A stretch of 64,000 nt of DNA from JADHLJ01 sp038118725 (GTDB taxonomy: Bacteria > Pseudomonadota > Alphaproteobacteria > Thalassobaculales > Thalassobaculaceae): NCBI GenBank assembly GCA_038118725.1, contig JAYOIK010000017.1, positions 9,416 to 73,415 of the forward strand, written 5' to 3'. A model generated the notes under the pieces. The model searched no databases. It was not told the DNA's origin and was given only the letters and a program-made list of their open reading frames with translations. The translations under genes were made by a program, and so were the position numbers. Shown here one piece after another: positions 16,809-25,486 of this stretch. Numbering within the stretch: position 1 is the stretch's first letter; each line of letters opens with the position of its first letter.

Positions 16809-16901
16809 CCGGAGCTGGATGCCGGACAGTATTCGCCAAGCGTAATCCTGCCAGCGGATACAGCCGTTGGACAGTTGACCCGGTACCCTGCGTTTCGATT
16901 C

Positions 16902-18068
16902 TCAGTACGACTTCGGCAGCCCCAGTACCCGTTCCGCCAGGAAGCTCAGCACCAGTTGCGGGCTGATCGGCGCGATGCGGGTGACCATGACCTCGCGCAG
17001 ATAGCGTTCGACTTGGTACTCCTTGGCATAACCGAAGCCGCCATGGGTCATGACCGCGGTCTGACAGGCTTCGAACCCGGCCTCGGCGGCGAGATATTTG
17101 GCGGCGTTGGCCTCGGCCCCGCAGGGTTGGCCGGAATCGAACAAGGAGGCCGCCTTCATCGCCATCAAATTAGCGGCCTCCAATTCGGCCCAGCATTTGG
17201 CGAGGGGGTGTTGAATGCCCTGGTTCTGGCCGATCGGGCGACCGAAAACGATGCGTTCCTTGGCGTATTGGCTGGCCCTGGCGAGCGCGGCGCGACCAAT
17301 GCCGATGGCCTCGGCGGCGATCAGGATGCGTTCCGGATTCATCCCTTCCAGGATATAGCGGAAACCCATGCCTTCCTCGCCGATGCGATCCTCGATGGGA
17401 ACCTTGAGGCCATCGATGAACAACATGTTGCTGTCCACGGCTTTTCGACCCATCTTGTCGATTTCACGCACCTCGACCCGGTCACGATCGAGATCGGTGT
17501 AGAACAAGGTCAACCCCTCGGTCGGTTTCTTAACATCCTCGATGTCGGTGGTGCGGGTCAAAAGCAGCACCTTGTCGGCGACTTGGGCGGTTGAGATCCA
17601 GATCTTCGAGCCGTTCACCACATAGCCATTGCCGTCCGGCGTGGCCTTGGTCTTGAGTTTGGTCGTGTCTAGTCCGACATTTGGTTCCGTAACCGCGAAA
17701 CACGCCTTTTCAGTTCCCTGGATTAGGGGCGGAAGGAAGCGTTGGCGCTGTTCCTCGTTGCCGAAAATCTCAACCGGCTTCAGGCCGAAAATGTTCATAT
17801 GTAGGGCCGAGGCGCCGCTCATGCCGGCGCCGGATTCCGCGACGGCCTGCATCATCAACGAGGCCTCGGTGATGCCGAGACCCGCGCCTCCATACTGTTC
17901 AGGCATGGCGATGCCGAGCCAGCCGTCATCGGCGAAAGCCTTGTAGAACTCCTCGGGGAAGCCGCCCTTGGAATCCTTTTCCAGCCAATATTCATCACCA
18001 AAATCGCTCGCGATCCGGAGGATGGTGTCACGAATGGTTTGCTGGTCCTCGGTGAGCGCGAAATCCAT
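16902..18068 (-). CDS. Acyl-CoA dehydrogenase lacking the usual catalytic glutamate position
   Basis: This 388-residue acyl-CoA dehydrogenase has a clear fold: AMPEQYGGAGLG, VTEPNVGLDT, and HGGFGYAKEYQVERYLRE near the C-terminus. Where most family members have R-I-Y-E-G with the catalytic Glu, it reads R-I-A-P-I-S. The base may therefore be placed elsewhere, as in isovaleryl-CoA dehydrogenase, or the reaction may differ. It is the last gene of a seven-gene minus-strand acyl-CoA operon, with 31 bases between it and the Nudix gene. AGGAG precedes the ATG at 18068, which removes a 35-residue non-conserved extension. Confidence 0.82.
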   Translation of the reverse strand: MDFALTEDQQTIRDTILRIASDFGDEYWLEKDSKGGFPEEFYKAFADDGWLGIAMPEQYGGAGLGITEASLMMQAVAESGAGMSGASALHMNIFGLKPVEIFGNEEQRQRFLPPLIQGTEKACFAVTEPNVGLDTTKLKTKATPDGNGYVVNGSKIWISTAQVADKVLLLTRTTDIEDVKKPTEGLTLFYTDLDRDRVEVREIDKMGRKAVDSNMLFIDGLKVPIEDRIGEEGMGFRYILEGMNPERILIAAEAIGIGRAALARASQYAKERIVFGRPIGQNQGIQHPLAKCWAELEAANLMAMKAASLFDSGQPCGAEANAAKYLAAEAGFEACQTAVMTHGGFGYAKEYQVERYLREVMVTRIAPISPQLVLSFLAERVLGLPKSY

Positions 18069-18099
18069 GGCTCGAAACTCCTGCTTGAATGGCGGCGGG

Positions 18100-18945
18100 T
18101 TACTTGTCCTGCGGTTTCGGCGGCGGCGGTTGGTCCGAGGCGGTGTAGTCGACCAGAGCCTCTGAAATGCCATAGCCCGCTTCGATGGGAATTTTGATGA
18201 AGCGTTTGCCGTCGACTTCCTTCGAATTCGGGAGAACCGAGACGATCGGGGTATTGGCGGCGCGTTCCACCGCCTCGTCGGCGGTTGGGGATTCGGCGAC
18301 CTTTTTCAGGTTCATCCGGGTCGGAAAGACCACGCGGCGGCGGTCCGCCTCGGCATCCGCGATCGCTTCCAGCGGTTTGATCCAGATGGTCCCAAGGGTT
18401 TCCCAGCCGTCGTGATGGGCGAGCTGATCCCTGGGCGCCCGGGCCACCAGGAAATGCGTGTCGAAGCGGCGCTTGCTTTTGACCGGCGTGATCCAATGGG
18501 CGAAGGGGACCAGCCGGTCACTGGCGATCTGTAGATTTTCCTTCTCGGCGATATCGTTCAGGCCGATCTCGTTGTCCAAGAGCGGCTTGCGATAGGTCTT
18601 GCTCAGGGCCGCGGCCCGTTCCTCGGAAATCAGCGCGGTTTCCCCCATTTCTCGGGCGAACAGGATGTTGGCCTCCTCGAAGACTTCCCGTACCCCGGCG
18701 ATCCGGATCGCGCGGCGATCCTCGGGAAGATCGTCGGGTAGCGCGCAACGGCCGGACTTGATCACCTCGGCATCCGCCTCGTCCACCTTGCCGCCCGGGA
18801 ACAGCAGCGCTCCTCCCGCGAAGTCCGCCTCTCGGGTGCGTTGGACCATCAGAACCTCAAGCCCGTCGGCGGCATCCCGCAGCATCATCACGGTGGCCGC
18901 GGGCACCGGCGTGACCGGTGTAAAGGGCTTCTCGTCGGCACTCAT
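18100..18945 (-). CDS. NUDT19-like Nudix hydrolase (probable CoA/acyl-CoA diphosphatase)
   Basis: The 281-residue protein has a Nudix box split by an insertion: FPGGKVDEAD at about 49-58, and REVFEE at residues 86-91. This spacing, and the later WITP...RRFDTHFLVA segment, fit the NUDT19 group, whose animal member cleaves CoA and acyl-CoA to phosphopantetheine and 3',5'-ADP. The usual glycine after REVFEE is Asn93. Position between enoyl-CoA hydratase and acyl-CoA dehydrogenase genes supports a CoA-ester substrate. AAGGAG precedes the ATG at 18945; an adjacent TTG is an alternative. NADH or other nucleotides remain possible. Confidence 0.7.
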   Translation of the reverse strand: MSADEKPFTPVTPVPAATVMMLRDAADGLEVLMVQRTREADFAGGALLFPGGKVDEADAEVIKSGRCALPDDLPEDRRAIRIAGVREVFEEANILFAREMGETALISEERAAALSKTYRKPLLDNEIGLNDIAEKENLQIASDRLVPFAHWITPVKSKRRFDTHFLVARAPRDQLAHHDGWETLGTIWIKPLEAIADAEADRRRVVFPTRMNLKKVAESPTADEAVERAANTPIVSVLPNSKEVDGKRFIKIPIEAGYGISEALVDYTASDQPPPPKPQDK

Positions 18946-18957
18946 CAATCGGGCTCC

Positions 18958-19767
18958 TTAAACCGGACTGTCCTTGGGGAACTCTGGCTTACGCTTTTCC
19001 AGATGCGCGGCCAAGCCCTCGCGCGCCTCGGGGCCGGTGAAGCCGAGCATCTCGAGCGCGGTGGAGGTGTCGAAGGCTGGCCCGGCCATGCGGTACCATT
19101 GGTTGAGCGAGTATTTTGTCCAGCGGATCGCGCTTTGGGCCCCGCCGGCGAGCTTGGTGGCGACCTCCAGGGCCTTGTCCTGAAGCTCGTCATCCTCGAC
19201 GCAGAGCGAGACCAGGCCGATCCTTTCCGCTTCCTCTCCGGTTACCGGCTCGCACATCATCAGCAGGTATTTTGCCTTGGCCATTCCGCAGAGCAGCGGC
19301 CAATTGATCACCGCCGAATCCCCCGCCGCGACACCGAGCCGCGTGTGCCCGTCGACGACCTTTGCCCGTTTGCCGGCGATCGAGATATCGGCCAGAAGCC
19401 CGGCGACCAGTCCGGCGCCGACGGCGACACCGTTGATCGCCGAGACGATCGGCTTCGAGCAGTTAACGATGTTGTAGACCAGGTCGCGCGCCTCCTTCCA
19501 GGCATTGGCGCGCTCGTCATAGTCGTCGATGATCTTCTTGATCATCCCGAAGTCGCCACCGGAGGAAAACGCCTTTCCGGCGCCGGTCAGGATCACCGCG
19601 TTGATCGTCGGGTCATCGTCGATATCCCGCCAGATATAGGCGAGTTCCCGGTGCCCCACGGAATCCAGCGAGTTATAGGTCTCCGGCCGGTTGAAGGTTA
19701 TCCGCAGCACCTTGTCGGCGGGGCGGTCGAGTTGAAGTTGTTCGTATTTCGAGAAATCGAGCGGCAT
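18958..19767 (-). CDS. Enoyl-CoA hydratase/isomerase family protein
   Basis: The 269-residue crotonase-fold protein shows the oxyanion-hole stretch GAGKAFSSGGDFG and GVAVGAGLVAGLLADISIA. In classical enoyl-CoA hydratase two glutamates activate water. Here the matching region reads GHTRLGVAAGDSAVINWP, with neither Glu evident. The protein may therefore hydrate by another arrangement, or perform isomerisation, hydrolysis or ring chemistry as other crotonases do. It is in an acyl-CoA operon, 12 bases ahead of the Nudix gene. AAGGGGATC precedes the ATG. The fold is certain and the reaction is not. Confidence 0.8.
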   Translation of the reverse strand: MPLDFSKYEQLQLDRPADKVLRITFNRPETYNSLDSVGHRELAYIWRDIDDDPTINAVILTGAGKAFSSGGDFGMIKKIIDDYDERANAWKEARDLVYNIVNCSKPIVSAINGVAVGAGLVAGLLADISIAGKRAKVVDGHTRLGVAAGDSAVINWPLLCGMAKAKYLLMMCEPVTGEEAERIGLVSLCVEDDELQDKALEVATKLAGGAQSAIRWTKYSLNQWYRMAGPAFDTSTALEMLGFTGPEAREGLAAHLEKRKPEFPKDSPV

Positions 19768-19850
19768 CTGGATCCCCTTATTGGCGTCGCGTTTTCCGTG
19801 TTGCCTTGGTTTTAAATCATCGGCGCGGCGCGGTCATGTCCGGTTGACAT

Positions 19851-20999
19851 TCATCCGCCCTTTCTTGGAAGCCGCGCGATCGCGGTCCCGAGGATCGAGA
19901 GTTCTCCGTCCTGGTTGCGGGCTTCGTGAGTGACTTCGACAAAGCCGTCGCCGTCCTTTTCGAACTTGTCCGTCACCGAGCCTTCGAAGAAGAGGGTGTC
20001 GCCTTCGGGATTGTGCCGGCGGATCTTGCTCTTGGAACTCACCAGAAACCCGTCATCGCCGATCCAATTGGTCATGTGATGGGTCATCCAGGAACAACGC
20101 TCGGGTCCGTAGTCATAGGCGCCTGGCGCGCCGACCTTGTGGGCGAACTCTTGCTCCCAATGGACCCGTTCCGGACAGTCGGGAATATTGAAGCGGTTGG
20201 GAATGCCGAGCCCGCCATGGCGCGAGACCTGCTTCCAGGCCAGCTTGTTGGCGCGGATATAAAGCCCGCCCCAGCCCTGGGCATAGGCGATGAAGCCTGT
20301 GACGGTCATCGGCCCCTTGACCATGCGCGGGAGTTTTTCGCCGATGGCGGTGTCCTCGAAATAGCGCGGCGTGGCGCCGCGGATCACCTCATCCGCGTAG
20401 CCTTGAAAGATCTCGGCCAGTTCCTCGTCGGTGTAGACCTTCTCGCCCCGCGCCTTGACCTCGGTGTACTTGGTGCCTTGTTCGCGCGCGGTGTCCCGTT
20501 CGGTTCGAAAGCACCAACTGTCGCATTCGGCGACCCGGACACCGTCCTGGTTGAAGAAGTCGACATGGTAGATTTGCTGGATGGCGCGACCGGAGAACTT
20601 GGTCTGATGCTCGATCAGATCCTTGAGGTGGGATTCGGTCGAGATCTCGTCATTGCGATGCACCGGGTGGTGCCAGGTCCAATCGGCCCCCGCCCACATG
20701 GCGTGGATCCCCGGCAGGCCACCGACATAGCCCGAGGCGATCCGGCTGGTCGCGAACAGAAACGAGGGGAGCGCGATAAGGCCGCCATAGCGGGTCTGGT
20801 TGGCGTAATCCGGCTCGCACCACAGCGGATTATCGTCGCCGATACCATGGGCATAGTGCCGGATATTGTCGCGCGTCGCCTCGTAGCACCAGGGTTCGGG
20901 ATCTCGGGAGATCTTGACGCCCAGGCGTTGGCGCAGGTCGTCGAGCCCGGCTTCGGTGATGCGCGGAAAGCTTTCGTTGGAAGGGGTATCGTTGCTCAC
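19851..20999 (-). CDS. FAS1-like/MaoC hot-dog dehydratase
   Basis: The 382-residue double hot-dog protein has an N-terminal FAS1-like dehydratase half (TRDNIRHYAHGIGDDNPLW, about residues 43-61, with Asp, Asn-Pro and Trp in the hydratase loop) and a C-terminal MaoC-like half. Such proteins hydrate or dehydrate CoA esters. The GTG start is preceded by GAGGAG at five bases and overlaps the stop of the acyl-CoA ligase gene by four bases, so translation is coupled. Its unusual size, near 380 residues, matches a group often sitting with class III CoA-transferases. The exact substrate is unknown. Confidence 0.75.
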   Translation of the reverse strand: MSNDTPSNESFPRITEAGLDDLRQRLGVKISRDPEPWCYEATRDNIRHYAHGIGDDNPLWCEPDYANQTRYGGLIALPSFLFATSRIASGYVGGLPGIHAMWAGADWTWHHPVHRNDEISTESHLKDLIEHQTKFSGRAIQQIYHVDFFNQDGVRVAECDSWCFRTERDTAREQGTKYTEVKARGEKVYTDEELAEIFQGYADEVIRGATPRYFEDTAIGEKLPRMVKGPMTVTGFIAYAQGWGGLYIRANKLAWKQVSRHGGLGIPNRFNIPDCPERVHWEQEFAHKVGAPGAYDYGPERCSWMTHHMTNWIGDDGFLVSSKSKIRRHNPEGDTLFFEGSVTDKFEKDGDGFVEVTHEARNQDGELSILGTAIARLPRKGG

Positions 21000-22549
21000 G
21001 TCTGCTCCTCGGATTGGCGCTCTCGATCGCGGAGCGCTTTTCTGTTTACCTTGCCCGCGGGTGTTTTGGGCAATTCATTCACGACGGCGACAAGTCGCGG
21101 ATATTCGTGGCGGCTCAATCGCTCCCGGGCAAAGTCCTGAAGTTCCTTGGTGAATTCCGGGCTCGCCGCGCGGGACGAGACGATGAAGGCCTTGACCACC
21201 TGGCCGCGTTCCTCGTCCGGCACGCCGATCGCGGCGGCCTCGTCCACATCGCCATGCTTCAAGAGGACGTCTTCGATTTCCACCGCGCTCATGGTCCATC
21301 CGGCGGAGATGATCACGTCGTCGGCCCGGCCATGGTGGAAATAGTAGCCGTCGGCATCGACGCTGCCGAGGTCCTTGACGTGAAACCAGCCATCGCGCCG
21401 GCGCAGCATGATCTCGCCGATGGCGCCGGCGGCGCAAGGCTCGCCCTTCGGGTCAAGGATCGCGACCTCGCAGCCCGGTAGCGGCTTGCCGAGCGAGCCG
21501 ACCTTGACAGGCAGATCGGGCGCGCCGGGATAGTTGGCGATCAGCACGCCGACCTCGGTCGAGCCGTATATGCTGCACACGTCATGGCCCAGCGTCTGCC
21601 GGGCCCAATGCGCGGTCTCGGTATCCAGCGGCTCGCCGGTGAAGGAAAGTTTCTCCAGCTTGAAGGCGCGCGATCCGACGACGCCATTGTTCCGCATCAT
21701 CCGGTAATGCGTCGCCGCCGCCGACAGGTTGGTGATCTCGAATGCCTCGATCGCGTCCAGCAGCCGCGCCGGATCGAACTTTCCGGCATAGCTGGCGATC
21801 TCGACCCCTAGCGCCAGTGGCGCCAGGGTGCCGTGCCAAAGCCCGTGACCCCAGGCGGGCGAGGACGGACACATGAAGCGATCGCCTGGCCGAACACCGG
21901 TCGCGTAGAGCGCGGCGATCATGACCGTCACGATCGCCCTGTGGCGATGCTTGACCGCCTCCGGCAGCGCTCGCGAGGTGCCGGAGGTGTATTGATACAT
22001 CGCCATGTCTTCGGAATTGGTCGTCGCCTCGAAACGGCTGTCGTGACGATTTACGTCGTCTAGGAACGCGGCGTCGGCGATGACCGTTTCGACCTCGGCG
22101 GTGCCCGCGAGATCAGCTTTTTCCGGCGCCAGAACCAAGAGCTCGGGTTCGCAATCCTCCAGCCGCGAGGCCAGACCGTCCGGTCCGAAGGCGGTGAACA
22201 ACGGAACCGCCACTGCGCCGGATTTCATGGCGCCGAACAGGGCGGCGTAGAACGCCGGCGACGGCTCAAGCATGATCGCGACACGGTCACCCTTGCCGAC
22301 GCCTCGGGCGACAAGCCAATGCGCGAAACGGTTCGACATTTCGGATAGCGCGCCGAATCCAAGCTCCTCGCTCGAGCCGTCGTCACGCGCGATACGGATG
22401 GCGACCCGCGCCGCGTCGTGCCGATCCAGACATTCATGCGTGATATTCAATCTGTCGCGGTCGCCGTCGAACAGATCCCAGAGCGCCTGTTTCGAGAAAT
22501 GCCGATGGGCGTCGGCATAACTGATAAAATCCGTGAGTTTGGATGTCAT
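20996..22549 (-). CDS. AMP-forming acyl-CoA ligase with a variant nucleotide loop
   Basis: The 517-residue adenylate-forming enzyme activates a carboxylic acid with ATP and CoA. Core motifs are clear: YGSTEVG (A5), a GRADDVIISAGWTMSAVEIE hinge, and PKTPAGKVNR with the catalytic Lys near the end. The phosphate-binding loop at residues 188-200 reads TSGTSRALPEAVK instead of the usual TSGTTGxPKGV, so the glycine-lysine part is replaced. Overlaps of four bases with both neighbours (ATGA with the CoA-transferase, GTGA with the dehydratase) show tight co-translation. The acid activated is not known. Confidence 0.85.
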   Translation of the reverse strand: MTSKLTDFISYADAHRHFSKQALWDLFDGDRDRLNITHECLDRHDAARVAIRIARDDGSSEELGFGALSEMSNRFAHWLVARGVGKGDRVAIMLEPSPAFYAALFGAMKSGAVAVPLFTAFGPDGLASRLEDCEPELLVLAPEKADLAGTAEVETVIADAAFLDDVNRHDSRFEATTNSEDMAMYQYTSGTSRALPEAVKHRHRAIVTVMIAALYATGVRPGDRFMCPSSPAWGHGLWHGTLAPLALGVEIASYAGKFDPARLLDAIEAFEITNLSAAATHYRMMRNNGVVGSRAFKLEKLSFTGEPLDTETAHWARQTLGHDVCSIYGSTEVGVLIANYPGAPDLPVKVGSLGKPLPGCEVAILDPKGEPCAAGAIGEIMLRRRDGWFHVKDLGSVDADGYYFHHGRADDVIISAGWTMSAVEIEDVLLKHGDVDEAAAIGVPDEERGQVVKAFIVSSRAASPEFTKELQDFARERLSRHEYPRLVAVVNELPKTPAGKVNRKALRDRERQSEEQT

Positions 22550-23763
22550 GTCGACCGTTGGGACGCGGCGGTTGACGGTTCGGCGGTCGCGGCTATCTCC
22601 GCTTGCGACAACCCGGCCTCGGCGAGGATGACCTGGGTGTGCTCACCCAGGTTTGGAGCCATGGACCGCAAGGTGCCGGGTGATTCAGAGAAATCCACGG
22701 GGATCGCCGTGGTGACTAGCGTTCCTTCGTGCGGATCCTCCATCGTTTCGAAGAAGCCAGTTTCCGCTAGATACGGGTCGTCCATCATGTCTTCCAATCT
22801 GGCGACCGGGGCGTTCGGCATGTCGGCCCCGTCCAACAAAGCAAACGCCTCCTCCGTCGTAAAACCGGTCAGTGCTTCGGCGAGATGCACTTGAAGATCG
22901 GCGATGTTCTCGGCCCGTTGCGCCAAGTAGGTGAATCTCGGGTCCTCGATCAAGTCCGCGCGTCCGACCGCGCGCAGGAGCCGGTGCCACTGATCATCCG
23001 TGTGCGCCAAAACGCAGACCATGCCATCCTTGGTCTTATAGGGCCGGCGATGCGGCGACAATGCGCGCGGATACCCCAGGCCGTCCTTGTCGCCCTGGAC
23101 CCCGCGCCACAGATGGGTGGTGAGATTGAACGCGAGCATGGTTTCCAGCATCGGAACATGGACTTCCTGACCAACGCCGGACCGCTCTCGCCGGAACAGT
23201 GCCATGCCGATGGCCGAGGCGAGGGTATGGCCGCAGAATTTGTCCGAGATCGGCATCGGCACGAACCGGGCCTCGCCATTGGTACGCTCGATCAGGCCGA
23301 CCATGCCGCTTTCGCCCTGAATCGCGTCGTCATAGGCGGGCCGGCCATCCTTGGAGCCACCCTTGCGGTATCCCGTCGCCGAGGCATAGACCAGCTGGGG
23401 ATTGATCTCGGCGAGGCTTTGGTAATCGATGCCGAGCCGCTCGGCGGCCGCGGTGCGCATGTTGTGCACGAACACATCCGCCGTTTCGACCAGGCGTTTC
23501 AGCGCCGTGAGCGCTTCCGGGCGCTTCAGATCCAGGACCACGCTTTTCTTGTTACGGTTCGTGGTCTCGAAAAACGGACCCATCGCGCCGGTCTTGCTCG
23601 GCCCGACCCATCGCATGGGATCGCCGACCGGGGCCTCGATCTTGATCACCTCGGCGCCCATGTCGCCAAGAATCTGGGTTGCCACGGGACCTAGGATGTT
23701 GATCGTAAGATCAAGGACGCGGATGCCGGTCAGCGGGCCTTGGTTGTCGGGTGATGGGCTCAT
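22546..23763 (-). CDS. Class III CoA-transferase (CaiB/BaiF family)
   Basis: The 405-residue protein belongs to the formyl-CoA/carnitine CoA-transferase family, which moves CoA between carboxylates. The N-terminus (GIRVLDLTINILGPVATQIL), the IKIEAP-like segment, and RNKKSVVLDLKRPE are typical. The catalytic Asp is expected near residue 165 in a stretch that here reads DDAIQGESGM. Having both a CoA ligase and a CoA-transferase in one operon suggests a substrate that is activated and then exchanged, or two acids. GAGGATG precedes the ATG. Donor and acceptor are unknown. Confidence 0.85.
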   Translation of the reverse strand: MSPSPDNQGPLTGIRVLDLTINILGPVATQILGDMGAEVIKIEAPVGDPMRWVGPSKTGAMGPFFETTNRNKKSVVLDLKRPEALTALKRLVETADVFVHNMRTAAAERLGIDYQSLAEINPQLVYASATGYRKGGSKDGRPAYDDAIQGESGMVGLIERTNGEARFVPMPISDKFCGHTLASAIGMALFRRERSGVGQEVHVPMLETMLAFNLTTHLWRGVQGDKDGLGYPRALSPHRRPYKTKDGMVCVLAHTDDQWHRLLRAVGRADLIEDPRFTYLAQRAENIADLQVHLAEALTGFTTEEAFALLDGADMPNAPVARLEDMMDDPYLAETGFFETMEDPHEGTLVTTAIPVDFSESPGTLRSMAPNLGEHTQVILAEAGLSQAEIAATAEPSTAASQRST

Positions 23764-23786
23764 CGGATTTCATCCTCGTGGCGCGC

Positions 23787-24269
23787 CTATTCCGCCGCCT
23801 CGCGGCACAGGGTGTCGTCCTTGCACTTGACCATGCGAAGCGGTGTGTAGGTGATTACGCATTCGCCGCGTTGATTGATGATCCGGTTACGGGTGCGCAC
23901 GAGGCCGCGACCGGGTTGACGGGTCAAGCGGGCCTCGATCACCTCGCATTCGACGTGGATCGTGTCGCCGGCGAGGGTCGGGCCATGCACGTCGAACTCC
24001 ATGTTGAGGAACGCCATGCCGGTGTGTTGCATGGTCGACTGGACCAGCAATCCCTCGGCGAAACAATAGGCTAGCGCTCCCGGCGCGACCCGTCCCTTGA
24101 TGGCGCTTTTGGTCTTCAGATATTCGATGTCGGTGAACAGGTTTTCGACCATGCCGGTGACGCCGATGAAATTGACGATATCGGCTTCGGTGACCGTGCG
24201 CCCGACGGTGCGAAACTGGCGCCCGATGGGCAGATCCTCATAATGAATTCCAAGTCCGACGACATCCAT
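23787..24269 (-). CDS. MaoC-like hot-dog dehydratase, first gene of the acyl-CoA operon
   Basis: The 160-residue single hot-dog protein has the MaoC pattern: a short N-terminal region, a FIGVTGMVENLF helix where active hydratases carry the Asp/His pair, GALAYCFAEGLLVQS, and the GDTIHVECEV strand. The catalytic loop is divergent, so hydratase activity is uncertain. The ATG at 24269 was chosen because GGAG lies close upstream and it gives the typical domain start; a 16-residue longer form is possible. It leads the operon, with the CoA-transferase 23 bases downstream. A 13-bp palindrome lies about 90 bases upstream. Confidence 0.7.
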   Translation of the reverse strand: MDVVGLGIHYEDLPIGRQFRTVGRTVTEADIVNFIGVTGMVENLFTDIEYLKTKSAIKGRVAPGALAYCFAEGLLVQSTMQHTGMAFLNMEFDVHGPTLAGDTIHVECEVIEARLTRQPGRGLVRTRNRIINQRGECVITYTPLRMVKCKDDTLCREAAE

Positions 24270-24357
24270 TTCCAAACGCTCCAGCCAAATCCAGGGGAAT
24301 TGGCGGCATTTATGCACGATCCGAGGGGGGCTTGCATCGAAAGCCGGGCGAAGGCGT

Positions 24358-24370
24358 TACGATAATCGTA
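24358..24370. promoter_or_regulatory. 13-bp palindrome upstream of the acyl-CoA operon
   Basis: TACGAT-A-ATCGTA is a perfect palindrome in the 162-bp gap between the first operon gene and the oxyR 3' end. It is a candidate operator for a dimeric repressor; no regulator gene for this operon is seen nearby other than oxyR. Confidence 0.35.
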
Positions 24371-24431
24371 TCGGTGATGACGTTGCATCGTCGGCTTCGG
24401 TTCTTGGGGGTCGTTCAATCCTTGACCCGAA

Positions 24432-25346
24432 TCAGCGTCTCTCCGCCTCCACCGTGTCGGGAAGTGTCGCGGCGATGACATCCGCCACCTTTTCGATCAG
24501 TGGCATGCGCGAGAAGCTTCCTCGGAAAGCCAATCGGACCCGCCGGCGTGCCTTTCCCGATGCCTCGCGCCGGACCACGATCCCGGCATCGGTGATCCAT
24601 GGGCCCGCGAGACTCATCGCTGGAACGAGGGTGATCCCGAACCCGCCACCAACCAAGGCGAGGGTCGTCGTCAGACTGGTCTCGGCGGTGCTGACCATAC
24701 TGGGATCAGCGCGGATCGCGGGATGGAAGGAGAGGACCTGATCTCTCAGGCAATGTCCTTGGGAAAGCAGGAGCAACCGCTCGTCCTCGAGATCGGCCAG
24801 TTCAATCTCCTCGTGCGCGACGAGGGGGTGATCATGCGGCATCGCGACCCAGAAAGGTTCTTCGTATAGAGCGATGGAGGACAGGCGCGGAGCTTCCGGT
24901 TCCGTCGCGATTATCGCCGCGTCCAAGTCTCCTTCCGCCAAGCCCGCTTCCAGATCCCTGGTGAACCGTTCCGTCACGCCGAGCCGGAGCGCCGGCGCGG
25001 CTCGGGCGAGAGCCGGGATGAGGCGCGGCATGAGATAGGGCGCGATGGTCGGGATAACGCCCAGGCGAAACGGACCGGATAACGGGTTCTTCATCGTGGT
25101 GGCGATCTCCCGGATCGATTCCGCCGCCTCGAGCGAGGCCTTGGCCCGCTCGATTATCCGCTCTCCGGCCGGGGTGATCCCGACCATGCGCTTGGTGCGT
25201 TCGAAGATCGCCAGGCCGAGGTCTTCCTCGAGCTTGCGAATCTGGCCGCTGAGGGTCGGCTGGCTGACATGACAGGCCGCGGCGGCTTTTCCGAAGTGAC
25301 CATGCTCGGCGACCGCGACGATGTACTCGAAATCTCGTAGATTCAT
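24432..25346 (-). CDS. oxyR: OxyR-type LysR regulator lacking the resolving cysteine
   Basis: The 304-residue LysR-family activator has an N-terminal winged HTH (FGKAAAACHVSQPTLSGQIR, about residues 18-37) and a periplasmic-binding-protein-like sensor domain. The redox motif GHCLRDQ is intact with Cys199, the peroxide-sensing residue of OxyR. In E. coli the partner is Cys208; here residue 208 is His. The only other Cys is Cys25 in the HTH. It is divergent from katG, the classic OxyR target, so peroxide sensing is very likely, but the disulphide mechanism must differ. A LysR-type autoregulatory site probably overlaps its start. Confidence 0.88.
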   Translation of the reverse strand: MNLRDFEYIVAVAEHGHFGKAAAACHVSQPTLSGQIRKLEEDLGLAIFERTKRMVGITPAGERIIERAKASLEAAESIREIATTMKNPLSGPFRLGVIPTIAPYLMPRLIPALARAAPALRLGVTERFTRDLEAGLAEGDLDAAIIATEPEAPRLSSIALYEEPFWVAMPHDHPLVAHEEIELADLEDERLLLLSQGHCLRDQVLSFHPAIRADPSMVSTAETSLTTTLALVGGGFGITLVPAMSLAGPWITDAGIVVRREASGKARRRVRLAFRGSFSRMPLIEKVADVIAATLPDTVEAERR

Positions 25347-25486
25347 AGTTAATCGGCCAAATCTATTATTTTAAGAAATTTAAACGATTTTGCCTTTGGA
25401 AGGAATAACCCCATCTTTCCCATGTCAGCTGCCGGGAGGCGCGCGAGGAAAGCCGTGATGGCGGAACTTCTAGGAAGGATCTTGAT
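25345..25486. promoter_or_regulatory. Divergent oxyR-katG control region
   Basis: An AT-rich segment (about 25345-25395) lies next to the oxyR start. ATAG (25345-25348) and CTAT (25363-25366) frame a 22-bp candidate LysR/OxyR half-site pair that overlaps the oxyR start codon, and TAGATT/AATCTA forms an overlapping inverted repeat. TAGGAAGGAT just before the katG ATG is its ribosome-binding site. Binding is inferred from position and weak consensus only. Confidence 0.4.
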
